Origin: Lachnospiraceae bacterium | GTDB lineage: Bacteria > Bacillota > Clostridia > Lachnospirales > Lachnospiraceae | Direction of reading: 5' to 3' | Length of the DNA: 14,444 bases | Assembly (NCBI GenBank): GCA_022790905.1 | Contig: JAAVYC010000195.1 | Coordinates: 1-14,444, forward strand | Shown: positions 7,515 to 13,450 of the stretch, in pieces | Layout of the letters: the number at the start of each line of letters is the position of its first letter | Numbering within the stretch: the stretch's first letter is position 1 | The notes under the pieces: model-generated | The model's database searches: none | What the model was told of the DNA's origin: nothing | What the model saw: the letters and a program-made list of their open reading frames with translations, nothing else | Translations under genes and position numbers: made by a program

Positions 7515-8357
7515 ATGTATATAGGAAATCACGTATCCTCATCAAAAGGATATGAAGCGATGGGAAAACAGGCAGTAAAATTAGGGGCGAACACCTTTGC
7601 ATTTTTTACCCGTAATCCAAGAGGCGGGCGGGCAAAAGAAATAAAGATAGAGGACGTGGAACAATACCGAGTGATTGCAGAGGAACAGGAATTTGGAAAA
7701 GTTGTGGCGCATGCGCCCTATACGATGAATGCCTGTTCCGCAAAAGAAGATATTCGGGAATTGGCATATTCTATGTTTGAAGATGACTTGAAACGTATGG
7801 AATTTACACCGGGCAATTACTATAATTTTCATCCCGGTTCCCATGTCGGACAGGGACCGGAGAAAGGGATCGAATTGATCTCTGATCTGCTCAACCGAGT
7901 ATTAAAGGAGGAACAGACTACGACGGTTCTATTAGAGACAATGTCGGGAAAAGGCAGTGAGGTGGGAAAGACTTTCGAAGAATTGAGAGAGATATTGGAC
8001 CTCGTGACTCTAAAGACAAAGCTTGGAGTCTGCCTGGATACCTGTCACGTCTGGGATGGCGGATATGATATTGTGAATCATCTCGATGAGGTTTTGGACG
8101 AATTTGACCATGTGATTGGCCTGGCAAAATTGAAAGCAATTCATTTTAACGACAGCTTAAATCCCTGTGGAAGTCATAAAGACCGCCATGCGAAGATTGG
8201 GGAGGGCTGCATAGGAAAAGAAGCCATGAGAAAAATTGCCGTCCATGAAAAACTGATTCATCTGCCCTTTATTTTAGAGACGCCAAATGATGATGAGGGA
8301 TATGCGAGAGAGATTGCTTTGGTAAAAACATGGAGAAAAGAGGCCGGATTACAGTAA
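7515..8357 (+). CDS. nfo: Endonuclease IV (deoxyribonuclease IV)
   Basis: This zinc-dependent AP endonuclease of base-excision repair cuts 5' to abasic sites and removes 3' blocking groups. The 280-residue length is standard. The TIM-barrel metal ligands are all visible: H67 (VAHAPY), H106 and H110 (NFHPGSH), E141 (LLETMSGKG), D175 and H178 (CLDTCH), H210 (HFNDS), D223 and H225 (KDRHAKIGEG) and E255 (LETP). The ATG at 7515 is preferred to an in-frame GTG at 7494 because GGGAAGGAG (7496-7504) lies between the two and serves the ATG, which gives the family-typical start MYIGNHVS. It is a monocistronic gene, divergent from the DUF4474 operon. No clear terminator follows before the sigma-D promoter at 8388. 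Confidence 0.96.
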   Translation: MYIGNHVSSSKGYEAMGKQAVKLGANTFAFFTRNPRGGRAKEIKIEDVEQYRVIAEEQEFGKVVAHAPYTMNACSAKEDIRELAYSMFEDDLKRMEFTPGNYYNFHPGSHVGQGPEKGIELISDLLNRVLKEEQTTTVLLETMSGKGSEVGKTFEELREILDLVTLKTKLGVCLDTCHVWDGGYDIVNHLDEVLDEFDHVIGLAKLKAIHFNDSLNPCGSHKDRHAKIGEGCIGKEAMRKIAVHEKLIHLPFILETPNDDEGYAREIALVKTWRKEAGLQ

Positions 8358-8387
8358 AATTTTGGTTGGAATTTTTCTAATTATTTC

Positions 8388-8415
8388 TAAAGTGTCAGGT
8401 TAAGATGACCGATAT
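8388..8415 (+). promoter_or_regulatory. Sigma-D (sigma-28) type promoter of the 8660 gene
   Basis: TAAAG (TAAA at 8388-8391) and ACCGATAT (CCGATAT at 8409-8415) match the motility sigma factor consensus known from Bacillus (TAAA, about 16 bases, CCGATAT). The gap here is 17 bases, one longer than ideal. Transcription would begin near 8421, giving a leader of about 240 bases before the 8660 gene. A second such promoter serves the convergent gene at 9397-10059, which strengthens both calls. Confidence 0.65.
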
Positions 8416-8420
8416 TATAT

Positions 8421-8659
8421 ACAAGACAAGCGGAGCTATCTTATTCCCGCGAGCAATGAGGAAAATAGCCATGTTTACGTGGTTATTTGACAAATGCCGC
8501 GAGGATCAAATACCCGGAGGTATTTGATTTTACTTGCGTGGAAGGCATAAAAGCCAAGTCAGAATAATGCGTTCCAATTTGGCGCCGTCCGCAAACGTGA
8601 GAAACTCACGAAGCGTGTTTCTCGTCGTTTTTACACAATTGACCATGGAGGGATGAAAA
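8421..8659 (+). promoter_or_regulatory. Long structured 5' leader, candidate cis-regulatory RNA
   Basis: The ~240-base untranslated region before the 8660 gene is unusually rich in helices. Stem A is AAATAGCCATG (8463-8473) with CGTGGTTATTT (8478-8488), loop TTTA, two G-U pairs. Stem B is ATCAAATACC (8505-8514) with GGTATTTGAT (8519-8528), perfect, loop CGGA. Stem B is nested inside GCGAG (8499-8503) with CTTGC (8533-8537), and that inside ATGCC (8494-8498) with GGCAT (8544-8548). GCCAA (8553-8557) can pair with TTGGC (8579-8583). CCGCGAG occurs twice (8447-8453, 8497-8503), so the outer helix can switch partners. It does not match the c-di-GMP or other riboswitch consensus sequences I can recall. 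Beyond these elements I see no gene in 8358-8659. Confidence 0.5.
8593..8632 (+). terminator. Attenuator-like hairpin pair in the leader
   Basis: GAGAAAC (8599-8605) pairs with GTTTCTC (8617-8623), extended inside by ACG/CGT around loop AAG and outside by AAACG (8593-8597) with CGTTT (8626-8630), with small bulges. Five Ts (8628-8632) follow or close it, so it resembles an intrinsic terminator. A competing perfect hairpin, CGTGAG-AAA-CTCACG (8596-8610), uses the left arm and would prevent it. The pair ends 15 bases before the ribosome site GGAGGG (8647-8652), a layout typical of transcription attenuation. No sensing mechanism is known. Confidence 0.4.
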
Positions 8660-9259
8660 ATGAGCACAATTAGTAATATTACAGCAGCATATACTGCAAG
8701 TACAAGTTACGAGAGTAAGACGACCGTAAAAAAAGACAATACGGAAAAAACAACAGAGAGTTCCTACGGAAAAGAAGTAGGAGTAGTCTATGAGAAGAGT
8801 ACACAGACAGACGGAACTTATAAGGCAAATAATTCTGCTTTGATCCAGAAAATGAAAGCAGATGCAGAGAATAGGACGAATCAGCTGCGCAGTCTTGTTG
8901 AGAGTATGATGAGACAGCAGGGCAGCAAAATTGGTCAGGCAGATTCTATCTGGTCATTTTTAGCAGGCGGAAACTATACGGTAAGTCCTGAGGTCAAAGC
9001 GCAGGCACAGGCAGATATCGCAGAAGATGGATATTGGGGCGTAGAGCAGACGTCGAATCGTATTGTAGAATTTGCAAAAGCTTTGAGTGGCGGAGATACC
9101 TCAAAAGCAGATGAGTTATTAGAAGCATTTAAAAAGGGATATCAGCAGGCAACAGGAGCTTGGGGAAGAAGTCTTCCTAGTATTTCAAGCAGAACTTATG
9201 ATGCTGTTGTTAAGAAATTTGACGAGTGGAAGAATGGAGCTGCAAAAGTAGAGGAATAA
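8660..9259 (+). CDS. Uncharacterised protein, DUF5610-like C-terminal region, sigma-D controlled
   Basis: The function is unknown. This 199-residue protein has no signal peptide or membrane segment. Residues 1-55 are low-complexity and rich in Ser, Thr, Lys and Tyr, probably disordered, as in flagellar secretion substrates and surface-associated motility proteins. Residues 60-90 look helical. The conserved-looking part is 124-190: GYWGVEQTSNRIVEFAKALSG, then EAFKKGYQQATGAWG and LPSISSRTYDAVVKKFDEW. I associate this pattern with DUF5610, with moderate certainty. There is no Cys. GGAGGG at 8647-8652 lies 7 bases before the ATG. The sigma-D promoter and long leader suggest expression with motility genes. 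It converges on another sigma-D gene across strong palindromes. A role in motility is inference. Confidence 0.7.
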   Translation: MSTISNITAAYTASTSYESKTTVKKDNTEKTTESSYGKEVGVVYEKSTQTDGTYKANNSALIQKMKADAENRTNQLRSLVESMMRQQGSKIGQADSIWSFLAGGNYTVSPEVKAQAQADIAEDGYWGVEQTSNRIVEFAKALSGGDTSKADELLEAFKKGYQQATGAWGRSLPSISSRTYDAVVKKFDEWKNGAAKVEE

Positions 9260-9287
9260 GCAGTCGTTTGTTTCATAGGGAAAATAT

Positions 9288-9325
9288 AAAACACTGTGTA
9301 ATGGTTACATTACACAGTGTTTTTT
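9288..9325. terminator. Strong intrinsic terminator, probably bidirectional
   Basis: A perfect stem of up to 16 bp runs from AAAACACTGTGTAATG (9288-9303), loop GTTA, to CATTACACAGTG plus TTTT, ending in a run of six Ts (9320-9325). It ends the 8660 transcript. On the minus strand the stem is followed by TTTTATATTTT, so it can also stop transcripts from the convergent 9397-10059 gene. Confidence 0.88.
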
Positions 9326-9355
9326 CTTGTATAGGAATTTCCTATACAAGAAAAA
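9321..9355. repeat. Second near-perfect palindrome sharing the terminator T-tract
   Basis: TTTTTCTTGTATAGGA (9321-9336), loop ATT, and its exact complement TCCTATACAAGAAAAA (9340-9355) form a 16-bp stem. It is followed by As, not Ts, on both strands, so alone it is not a classic terminator. Its left arm contains the T-run of the preceding terminator, so the two structures cannot both form fully. It may protect or process RNA 3' ends between the convergent genes. Confidence 0.7.
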
Positions 9356-9396
9356 TAGGAAGCGCACTTCTGTTCTCATATTTCAGTGTCTGATGG

Positions 9397-10059
9397 CTAG
9401 TTGTGTTTAATTTCGCGTTCTTTGATGAGCTCATCCAATTTACTTTTTACAGCCCTCTTAGCAATCTCGTCCATTTCATCTACTGTCTTTGGACCACCAG
9501 AAGAAGCTAAAGCGTAAGGATCATTCAATGCCACATTGGAATCAGTTAGCATTGCCCAAAGCTGGTGATGTGTCCATTTTCGCTCCTGTTTTGGGATATT
9601 GGGATCAAAATAATCCGACCAATCACATAAGTATTTTCCGGAAATAAAAGCCAGACTGTTAATCGGGGCAGAAACAGCTTCTTCATAAGCATCAGCATAG
9701 TAACATTTGATGGTATCTTCCATTTCTTTCAGCTGCCCTAAATAGGATTCAAAATAAATCTTGCGGGCGATGGAACCATCCGGATCAATGCTCCTGTAAG
9801 GGTTAACCTCTAATTTGGGCTGATTTTCATTTTGCCATTGCTGGAGCATATCCATGAAATCTTCTTTTGTCATAGCGCCAAGCTGATTCTCAACTTTATC
9901 GGCCAAAATCTCCAAACGGTCACGTCCCTCCTGAGATATCATTACCTGATCTCTGTCAGAGGTAGGAGTCATTGCTGCATTTTTATCTTCTGGCGTTACA
10001 AAATGGATAGTTCGCATAGAAGAGATTCGGCGATTGTTAGAATTTGGTGTGATGTTCAT
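9397..10059 (-). CDS. Uncharacterised protein, sigma-D controlled
   Basis: I do not recognise the family. This 220-residue soluble protein has no membrane segment or signal peptide. Its N-terminal ~35 residues are polar and Asn/Thr-rich. They are followed by DRDQVMISQEGRDRLEILADKV (36-57), reminiscent of short motifs in flagellum-associated and FlgM-like proteins (D-x-V-x-I-S-x-x-G/A-R). An acidic helical region (60-130) contains DPDGSIARKIYFESYLGQL. The C-terminal part has DWSDYFDPNIPKQERKWTH (146-164) and ends in charged helices. AGGAGG (10065-10070, minus strand) gives a strong ribosome site. A near-ideal sigma-D promoter lies upstream. It converges with the other sigma-D gene, so both are probably made in motile cells. 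It may be a flagellar accessory or regulatory protein, but that is inference only. Confidence 0.65.
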   Translation of the reverse strand: MNITPNSNNRRISSMRTIHFVTPEDKNAAMTPTSDRDQVMISQEGRDRLEILADKVENQLGAMTKEDFMDMLQQWQNENQPKLEVNPYRSIDPDGSIARKIYFESYLGQLKEMEDTIKCYYADAYEEAVSAPINSLAFISGKYLCDWSDYFDPNIPKQERKWTHHQLWAMLTDSNVALNDPYALASSGGPKTVDEMDEIAKRAVKSKLDELIKEREIKHN

Positions 10060-10101
10060 AAAAACCTCCTATGTCATCTTACTGTTTGTCTATTTAAAAA
10101 T

Positions 10102-10128
10102 ATATCGGTAAATAGATCTCCCATTTTA
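10102..10128 (-). promoter_or_regulatory. Sigma-D (sigma-28) promoter of the 9397-10059 gene
   Basis: Read on the minus strand, TAAA (10128-10125), exactly 16 bases, then CCGATAT (10108-10102) matches the Bacillus sigma-D consensus in sequence and spacing. Transcription would start near 10095, leaving a short leader of about 35 bases with the AGGAGG site. Confidence 0.75.
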
Positions 10129-10249
10129 ACTCAAATTGCACGATATTCTGATTTGTAGAATTGTTCCATGTCATGATCTGATAAATTGAAAAACAGATGG
10201 AATCATGGCGCATATGTCTTCTGATTTTGTACTTTTTAAAAGGATACTC

Positions 10250-10278
10250 TTGACATTTCAACTGGATACAGATAGAGT
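10250..10278 (+). promoter_or_regulatory. Sigma-A promoter of the ispE-gntR operon
   Basis: A perfect -35 TTGACA (10250-10255), 17 bases, and -10 TAGAGT (10273-10278) predict a start near 10285, about 23 bases before ispE. The -10 overlaps the left end of a GntR-type palindrome, so a bound repressor would block RNA polymerase. Confidence 0.65.
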
Positions 10279-10296
10279 ATTTTGTATACAAAGTAC
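10277..10296. promoter_or_regulatory. GntR-family operator at the ispE promoter start site
   Basis: The 20-bp sequence is a palindrome with a single mismatched pair; its core TTTGTATACAAA (10281-10292) is perfect. The central TTGTATACAA equals the core of the Bacillus subtilis GntR operator (ATACTTGTATACAAGTAT), and the flanks GTA/TAC extend the resemblance. It lies on the predicted start site of ispE. The second gene of the operon encodes a GntR/FCD regulator, so negative autoregulation is the simplest reading. Confidence 0.65.
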
Positions 10297-10307
10297 AGGA
10301 GAAAAAC

Positions 10308-11180
10308 ATGGATGAATTAAGATTAAAAGCTTTGGCGAAAGTGAATATCGGTCTGGATGTCCTGAGAAAGCGGGAAGACGGTTATCATGAAGTCCGAATG
10401 ATTATGCAGACGATTCATTTATTTGATAAGCTTCGGATAAAGAAGACAAAAGAACCGGGAATTAAAATTAATTCCAACTTATATTATTTGCCGGTCAATG
10501 AAAATAATTTGATCCATAAAGCGGCAAAGCTTATGATGGAGGAATTTTCTATTCAGGAGGGAATAGAGGTTTTTCTTGAAAAACATATCCCAGTGGCGGC
10601 GGGAATGGCGGGAGGAAGTACCGATGCAGCTGCAACACTTTATGGGTTAAACAGGATGTTTGATCTGGGCTTGAGTATGAAAAGTCTAAAGGAATATGGA
10701 GTAAGGATTGGCGCCGATGTCCCTTATTGTTTGATGAGAGGAACAGCCTTGGCCGAAGGAATTGGTGAGAAATTGACTCCGTTGGCGCCGATGCCCAAAT
10801 GTCCGGTGCTTGTAGCGAAGCCGGGGATCGCTGTATCCACGAAATTTGTCTATGAAAATCTGAGATTGGATAAGCAGACACAGCATCCTGATATTGACCG
10901 ATTAATTGAGAATATTGAAGATAAAAATTTAGGGAAAATCGCCAGAGATATGGGAAATATTTTAGAGACTGTTACAATCAAACATTATCCAGAGATTGCT
11001 GATTTGAAAAAAATAATACTTGGAACAGGAGCGCTCAATGCTCTGATGAGTGGAAGTGGCCCAACCGTATTTGGACTATATGAAAATGAGAAAACGGCAA
11101 AAAAAGCTTATAAAATCGTGCGAAAGAGCGGGCTGGCAAAACAGCTCTATCTCACAACGATATACAATAACAGAAAGTAG
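10308..11180 (+). CDS. ispE: 4-diphosphocytidyl-2-C-methyl-D-erythritol kinase
   Basis: This cytoplasmic GHMP-family kinase of the MEP isoprenoid pathway uses ATP to phosphorylate the 2-hydroxyl of CDP-methylerythritol. The 290-residue length is normal. The N-terminal ALAKVNIGLDV (8-18) carries catalytic K11, the GHMP ATP-binding loop is PVAAGMAGGSTDAA (95-108), catalytic D137 is in IGADVPYC (134-141), and the C-terminal GHMP motif is ALMSGSGPTVFGLY (245-258). AGGAG (10297-10301) lies 6 bases before the ATG. It is followed after 8 bases by a GntR regulator in the same operon, and a GntR-type operator overlaps its promoter. Expression of an essential isoprenoid enzyme may therefore respond to a metabolite. 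Confidence 0.97.
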   Translation: MDELRLKALAKVNIGLDVLRKREDGYHEVRMIMQTIHLFDKLRIKKTKEPGIKINSNLYYLPVNENNLIHKAAKLMMEEFSIQEGIEVFLEKHIPVAAGMAGGSTDAAATLYGLNRMFDLGLSMKSLKEYGVRIGADVPYCLMRGTALAEGIGEKLTPLAPMPKCPVLVAKPGIAVSTKFVYENLRLDKQTQHPDIDRLIENIEDKNLGKIARDMGNILETVTIKHYPEIADLKKIILGTGALNALMSGSGPTVFGLYENEKTAKKAYKIVRKSGLAKQLYLTTIYNNRK

Positions 11181-11188
11181 GAGAGGAT

Positions 11189-11863
11189 ATGACGGATAAT
11201 CTGAAATTAAATACAGATGCATATCTTCCTTTGCGTGACGTGGTATTTCATACGTTAAGGGAAGCAATTTTAAAAGGGGAATTGAAACCTGGAGAACGTC
11301 TGATGGAATTGAGGCTTGCGTCAAAATTGGGTGTATCGCGAACGCCGATTCGTGAAGCAATTCGTATGCTAGAGCAGGAAGGACTTGCCGTTACGACGCC
11401 GCGCAGGGGAGCGGAAGTGGCAAGAATGACAGAAAAAGATATGGAGGATGTGCTTCAGATTCGTGAGGCTTTGGATGAGCTTGCAGTAAAATTGGCATGT
11501 GACAACATCACTTGGGAAGAGATCAAAGAGTTGGAGAGTAAAGCAATTCAATTTGAGAGCAGTATCAAACAGGGAGATATCAAACGCGTAGCGGAGGCAG
11601 ATGTCGCATTCCACGATGTGATTTATCGCGCTGCAGAAAATAAAAAGTTGATGTGCATGCTGGATAATTTGCGGGAACAGATCTATCGTTACCGTCTGGA
11701 GTATCTGAAAAGTGGAAAATCCTATCCAACGTTGATTCGAGAACATCGGGAGATTTTACAGGCGTTAGAGCGGCATGACAAAGAAAAAGTTGTAGAGGCG
11801 ATGAGAGTTCATGTGGAAAAACAGGCGAAAGTCGTCAAAAAAATTATCAGAGATCAGGATTAA
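11189..11863 (+). CDS. GntR-family (FadR/FCD subfamily) transcriptional regulator
   Basis: This 224-residue DNA-binding regulator has an N-terminal winged helix (about 14-80): YLPLRDVVFHTLREAILKGE, then KPGERLMELRLASKLGVSRTP, REAIRMLEQEGL and the wing TPRRGAEV. The all-helical FCD ligand domain (about 85-215) contains D138, H142, H186 and H208, the Asp-His-His-His set that binds a metal in many FCD regulators of carboxylate or sugar-acid metabolism. The start is set by GGAGAGG (11180-11186), which overlaps the ispE stop. It is the second gene of the ispE operon, and the GntR-type palindrome at the operon promoter is its most likely target. The ligand is unknown. A terminator follows at 11898. 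Confidence 0.92.
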   Translation: MTDNLKLNTDAYLPLRDVVFHTLREAILKGELKPGERLMELRLASKLGVSRTPIREAIRMLEQEGLAVTTPRRGAEVARMTEKDMEDVLQIREALDELAVKLACDNITWEEIKELESKAIQFESSIKQGDIKRVAEADVAFHDVIYRAAENKKLMCMLDNLREQIYRYRLEYLKSGKSYPTLIREHREILQALERHDKEKVVEAMRVHVEKQAKVVKKIIRDQD

Positions 11864-11864
11864 A

Positions 11865-11893
11865 GTATAAAAAATTGGAAATTGAGGATATTA
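11865..11893 (+). promoter_or_regulatory. Possible sigma-G/sigma-F promoter for the germination operon
   Basis: GTATA (11865-11869), 17 bases, GATATTA (11887-11893) resembles the forespore consensus (GHATR, 17-18 bases, CATWHTA), with only the first -10 base differing. Transcription would start near 11900, inside the terminator stem of the upstream operon. Germinant receptor genes are forespore-expressed in Bacillus, which fits. AT-rich sequence makes chance matches common. Confidence 0.35.
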
Positions 11894-11897
11894 ATAG

Positions 11898-11924
11898 AGA
11901 GACAAGGTAATCTTGTCTCTTTTT
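11898..11924 (+). terminator. Intrinsic terminator of ispE-gntR
   Basis: AGAGACAAG (11898-11906), loop GTAAT, CTTGTCTCT (11912-11920), then TTTT (a five-T run counting the last stem base). The perfect 9-bp stem lies 35 bases after the gntR stop and 26 bases before the gerA-type start. Confidence 0.85.
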
Positions 11925-11949
11925 AATCTTATAAGAAAGGCTAAGATAG

Positions 11950-13449
11950 ATGATAAGGGAAAGAGAATCACATCCAATTACCGGGAATCTCCAAGAGGAC
12001 AGTAAAATTTTCTGCCAACTTTTTCAAAATTGCAGTGATTTTAAACATAATCAGATGTATTTAGGAAAAAATCATGAGATACCGTGTTTCATCGCTTTTA
12101 TTGAGACGACTGTCGGCAATATGATGGTGGATCAGACCGCTTTGGGAAAAATGATCAGCGGCCTTTGTTCCATGAGTGAAGAGGAAGTCTATGAGGCGTT
12201 AGAAAAAAATAGTCTCGGCGTCTCGGATATTGCCTATTATCGGACAATCGAGGAGGCAGTAAATGGAATGCTTACAGGGGCTGCGCTGCTTATGGTGGAT
12301 GGTTTTACGCGGGCTATCAAAATAGAGGATAAAGGCTATCCGGGAATGATGGTCAATAAGACGGACTCCGAGAAAGTGATCCGGGGCTCTAACGAAGGAT
12401 TTACGGATTCGGTAAAGACAAATGCCGCACTGATTCGCAAAAGGATCCGTTCCCCGCAGTTAAAAGTATTAGAGAGAAAGGCGGGGGTGCGGAGTAATAC
12501 CAATATCAGTCTTTTATATATGGAAGGAATTGCTCCAAAAAAAGTCTTGGAGGAGATTGACAAAAGGCTCTCGGATTTTTCGATAGATGGAGTTATGGAT
12601 AGCGGCGTGATTGAGCAGCTAGCAGAAAAGGATTGGATGTCGCCTTTTCCACAGTTTCAGACGACACTACGTCCTGACCGGGCGGCAATGTCCGTGCTGG
12701 AGGGCAGGGTTGTGTTGCTATGTGATAATTCTCCGGTGGCTTTGATTCTGCCGACCGATTACAATTCCTTTATTCAGACGAGCGATGACTATTACAATCG
12801 ATTTGAGATCGCTTCGTTTGGAAGAATTCTTCGCTATTTGGCTTCCTTTTTTGCGATGACATTGCCAGGACTCTATCTGGCAATGACCAATTTTCATACG
12901 CAGTTGTTGCCTACAACCTTAATTTTATCTTTTGCGGCGGCAAGACAGGGCGTTCCGTTTCCGGCAGTTTTTGAAGTGATTTTGATGGAGCTCTCGTTTG
13001 AACTTTTACGGGAAGCAGGTGTGCGCCTTCCCGGGGCGATGGGAAATACCATTGGAATTGTGGGCGGCTTGATTATCGGACAGGCCGCGGTGGAAGCGAA
13101 TATTGTGAGTCCGGTTGTTGTGATTGTGGTGGCGTTTACGGCTCTTTGCTCTTTTGCTATACCGAACGAGGAATTTGCGACGGCGTTTCGAATTTTGAAA
13201 TTTTTTGTGATTGCAATGAGTGCATGGCTGGGATTTTTCGGATTCCTGGTTTCTCTATTAGCGGTATTGATTCATTTGGCGCATTTAAAGAGTTTTGGTA
13301 TTCCGTATCTGATGCCTTACGTCGGAGCTGAGTTGACAAATTATGACGATGAGAGGGATTCTCTTCTTCGCATGCCGATTTACTGGCTGACGAGGCGTCC
13401 GATTTTTGCAAGTTCGAAAAATAAAACGCGTCTGCGCAGGAGGAAATAA
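11950..13449 (+). CDS. Spore germination protein, GerA family (A subunit)
   Basis: This is the A subunit of a nutrient germinant receptor in the spore inner membrane, 499 residues as usual. The N-terminal soluble domain (1-285) has the characteristic RGSNEGFTDSVKTNAALIRKR (145-165, often RGPREGFTES in relatives), VLEGRVVLLCDNSP (249-262) and DDYYNRF (279-285). The C-terminal membrane part (about 290-450) has several transmembrane segments including FEVILMELSFELLREAG (341-357), RLPGAMGNTIGIVGGLIIGQ (359-378) and AAVEANIVSP (379-388). The tail is strongly basic. The ribosome site is weak (GAAAGG, 11935-11940, about 9 bases away), which may mean low expression. The B subunit follows after one base. 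The specific receptor (GerA, GerK or other) cannot be assigned from this window. Confidence 0.95.
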   Translation: MIRERESHPITGNLQEDSKIFCQLFQNCSDFKHNQMYLGKNHEIPCFIAFIETTVGNMMVDQTALGKMISGLCSMSEEEVYEALEKNSLGVSDIAYYRTIEEAVNGMLTGAALLMVDGFTRAIKIEDKGYPGMMVNKTDSEKVIRGSNEGFTDSVKTNAALIRKRIRSPQLKVLERKAGVRSNTNISLLYMEGIAPKKVLEEIDKRLSDFSIDGVMDSGVIEQLAEKDWMSPFPQFQTTLRPDRAAMSVLEGRVVLLCDNSPVALILPTDYNSFIQTSDDYYNRFEIASFGRILRYLASFFAMTLPGLYLAMTNFHTQLLPTTLILSFAAARQGVPFPAVFEVILMELSFELLREAGVRLPGAMGNTIGIVGGLIIGQAAVEANIVSPVVVIVVAFTALCSFAIPNEEFATAFRILKFFVIAMSAWLGFFGFLVSLLAVLIHLAHLKSFGIPYLMPYVGAELTNYDDERDSLLRMPIYWLTRRPIFASSKNKTRLRRRK

Positions 13450-13450
13450 C

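Noticed and set aside
8456..8527. Small open frame in the leader (ATG 8456 to TGA 8527, 23 residues beginning MRKIAMFTW)
   Set aside because: It has no ribosome site just upstream, and its bases are almost wholly accounted for by two strong hairpins. RNA structure is the better explanation, although a leader peptide cannot be excluded.
8505..8531. Perfect hairpin 8505-8528 as the intrinsic terminator of nfo
   Set aside because: It lies almost 150 bases after the nfo stop and after the sigma-D promoter, its stem is AT-rich, and only a short T-run (TTTT) follows. It fits better as part of the leader fold.
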